Positions 63,513 to 64,000 of a stretch of DNA of 64,000 nucleotides are shown here, one piece after another (position 1 is the first letter of the stretch; every line of letters starts with the position of its first letter). The stretch is from contig NZ_CP044522.1 of NCBI RefSeq assembly GCF_016495405.1, positions 744,001-808,000 on the forward strand, written 5' to 3'. Under the pieces are notes generated by a model, which ran no database searches, was not told where the DNA came from, and worked only from the letters and a program-made list of their open reading frames with translations. This DNA comes from Cobetia sp. cqz5-12 (GTDB lineage: Bacteria > Pseudomonadota > Gammaproteobacteria > Pseudomonadales > Halomonadaceae). The position numbers and the translations under genes are program-made.

Positions 63513-64000
63513 TCAGTTTTCCTTGCTGGCATTGGCGCCACGCGGCGTCAGAGTCATGTGCACGCGACCGCCTTCGGTCTGCTGTGCCGTCTTGCTGTTG
63601 TTGGCGTTCACCTGGCGCTTGTCGAGGAAGTACTCCACGTAGCCGCCTTCGAAGGTGTCATCGCCTTTTTCGAGCCGCGCATTGCCGACCAGCTCCACGC
63701 GACGCTCCAGTGCATGGTAGCGGATGGTGTCGGCCCAGCCCTTGACCAGCTTCTCGTCGGGCGCGGGTTGCTGTTCCAGGTAGGCACGCTTGCCGGTGGC
63801 CTTGACCAGCGAGATCTCACCGCTACCGGCGCGGCTGATATCGACGCGGCTGGCATCGAGTTTCATGCTGCCCTGGCGCATCTCCACCTGACCGGTGTAA
63901 GTGGCGGTACCGGCCTTGTCATCGAGAGACAGGGCGTCCGCGGCGATGTTGATCGGCTGGCTGGCATCGCTGTCCAGCGCCATGGCGGCCGGGGCGAAGG
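63513..64000 (-). CDS. lptA: LPS transport periplasmic protein LptA (5' end outside window)
   Basis: The periplasmic bridge protein carrying LPS between LptC and LptD. The visible C-terminal ~162 residues have the OstA repeats: INIAADALSLDDKAGTATYTG and GDDTFEGGYVEYFLDKRQVNA. The end of a signal peptide (FAPAAMA) is just visible at the edge, so only a few codons are missing. An internal Met after it should not be taken as the start. Confidence 0.94.
   Translation of the reverse strand, partial: FAPAAMALDSDASQPINIAADALSLDDKAGTATYTGQVEMRQGSMKLDASRVDISRAGSGEISLVKATGKRAYLEQQPAPDEKLVKGWADTIRYHALERRVELVGNARLEKGDDTFEGGYVEYFLDKRQVNANNSKTAQQTEGGRVHMTLTPRGANASKEN

Overview
The window is gene-dense, GC-rich DNA from a gammaproteobacterium. 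Gene content and order point to the Halomonadaceae (Halomonas/Cobetia-like): two housekeeping blocks keep the gene order I remember from Pseudomonas, and between and beside them lie osmolyte genes (betI, betB, a choline-binding protein) and polyamine genes. This taxonomic call is an inference from gene content, not a database match. No insertion sequence, prophage, integrase or CRISPR array was seen.

Layout. 1-2502: the start of betB, its repressor betI and a divergent choline-binding protein (choX), with BetI-type operators between them. 2589-3243: one tRNA-Met and three identical tRNA-Asn genes, followed by a gene-poor stretch holding a degenerate 14-bp tandem repeat. 3688-10353: prc (periplasmic protease), apeB (M18 aminopeptidase), a second identical tRNA-Met in inverted orientation, and a dadA-like D-amino acid dehydrogenase divergent from a LysR regulator, with a perfect 23-bp palindrome between them. 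10485-21686: a conserved translation, tetrapyrrole and cell-envelope block. ychF, pth, rplY, prs, tRNA-Gln, ispE, lolB and a TPR lipoprotein run on the minus strand, divergent from hemA, prfA and prmC. 21987-23312: lrp and moeB.

23628-39672: a 16-kb polyamine region. It encodes a PotABC-type importer with two tandem substrate-binding proteins, two gamma-glutamylpolyamine synthetases of different subfamilies, two PuuB-type oxidases, a SpuC-type putrescine aminotransferase, the aldehyde dehydrogenase PuuC, the hydrolase PuuD and the XRE-cupin repressor PuuR. Read together, polyamines are imported, gamma-glutamylated, oxidised or transaminated, dehydrogenated and hydrolysed to GABA.

39800-64000: a second conserved block. 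gatCAB lies on the minus strand, divergent from mreBCD, maf, rng, yhdP and tldD. Then come darP (minus), pmbA (plus), and a minus-strand series transcribed lptA, lptB, rpoN, hpf, ptsN, rapZ, ptsO, mgtE (nitrogen PTS, sigma-54, LPS transport, Mg2+ transport). lptA is cut by the window end and betB by the window start.

The most notable observations are the redundant polyamine region with its duplicated binding protein, a mreC gene whose best ribosome site points at an ATC codon, in-frame minisatellites in yhdP, the dadA/lysR palindrome with a nearby 12-bp tandem repeat, and an unusually long gene-free gap between hpf and rpoN.
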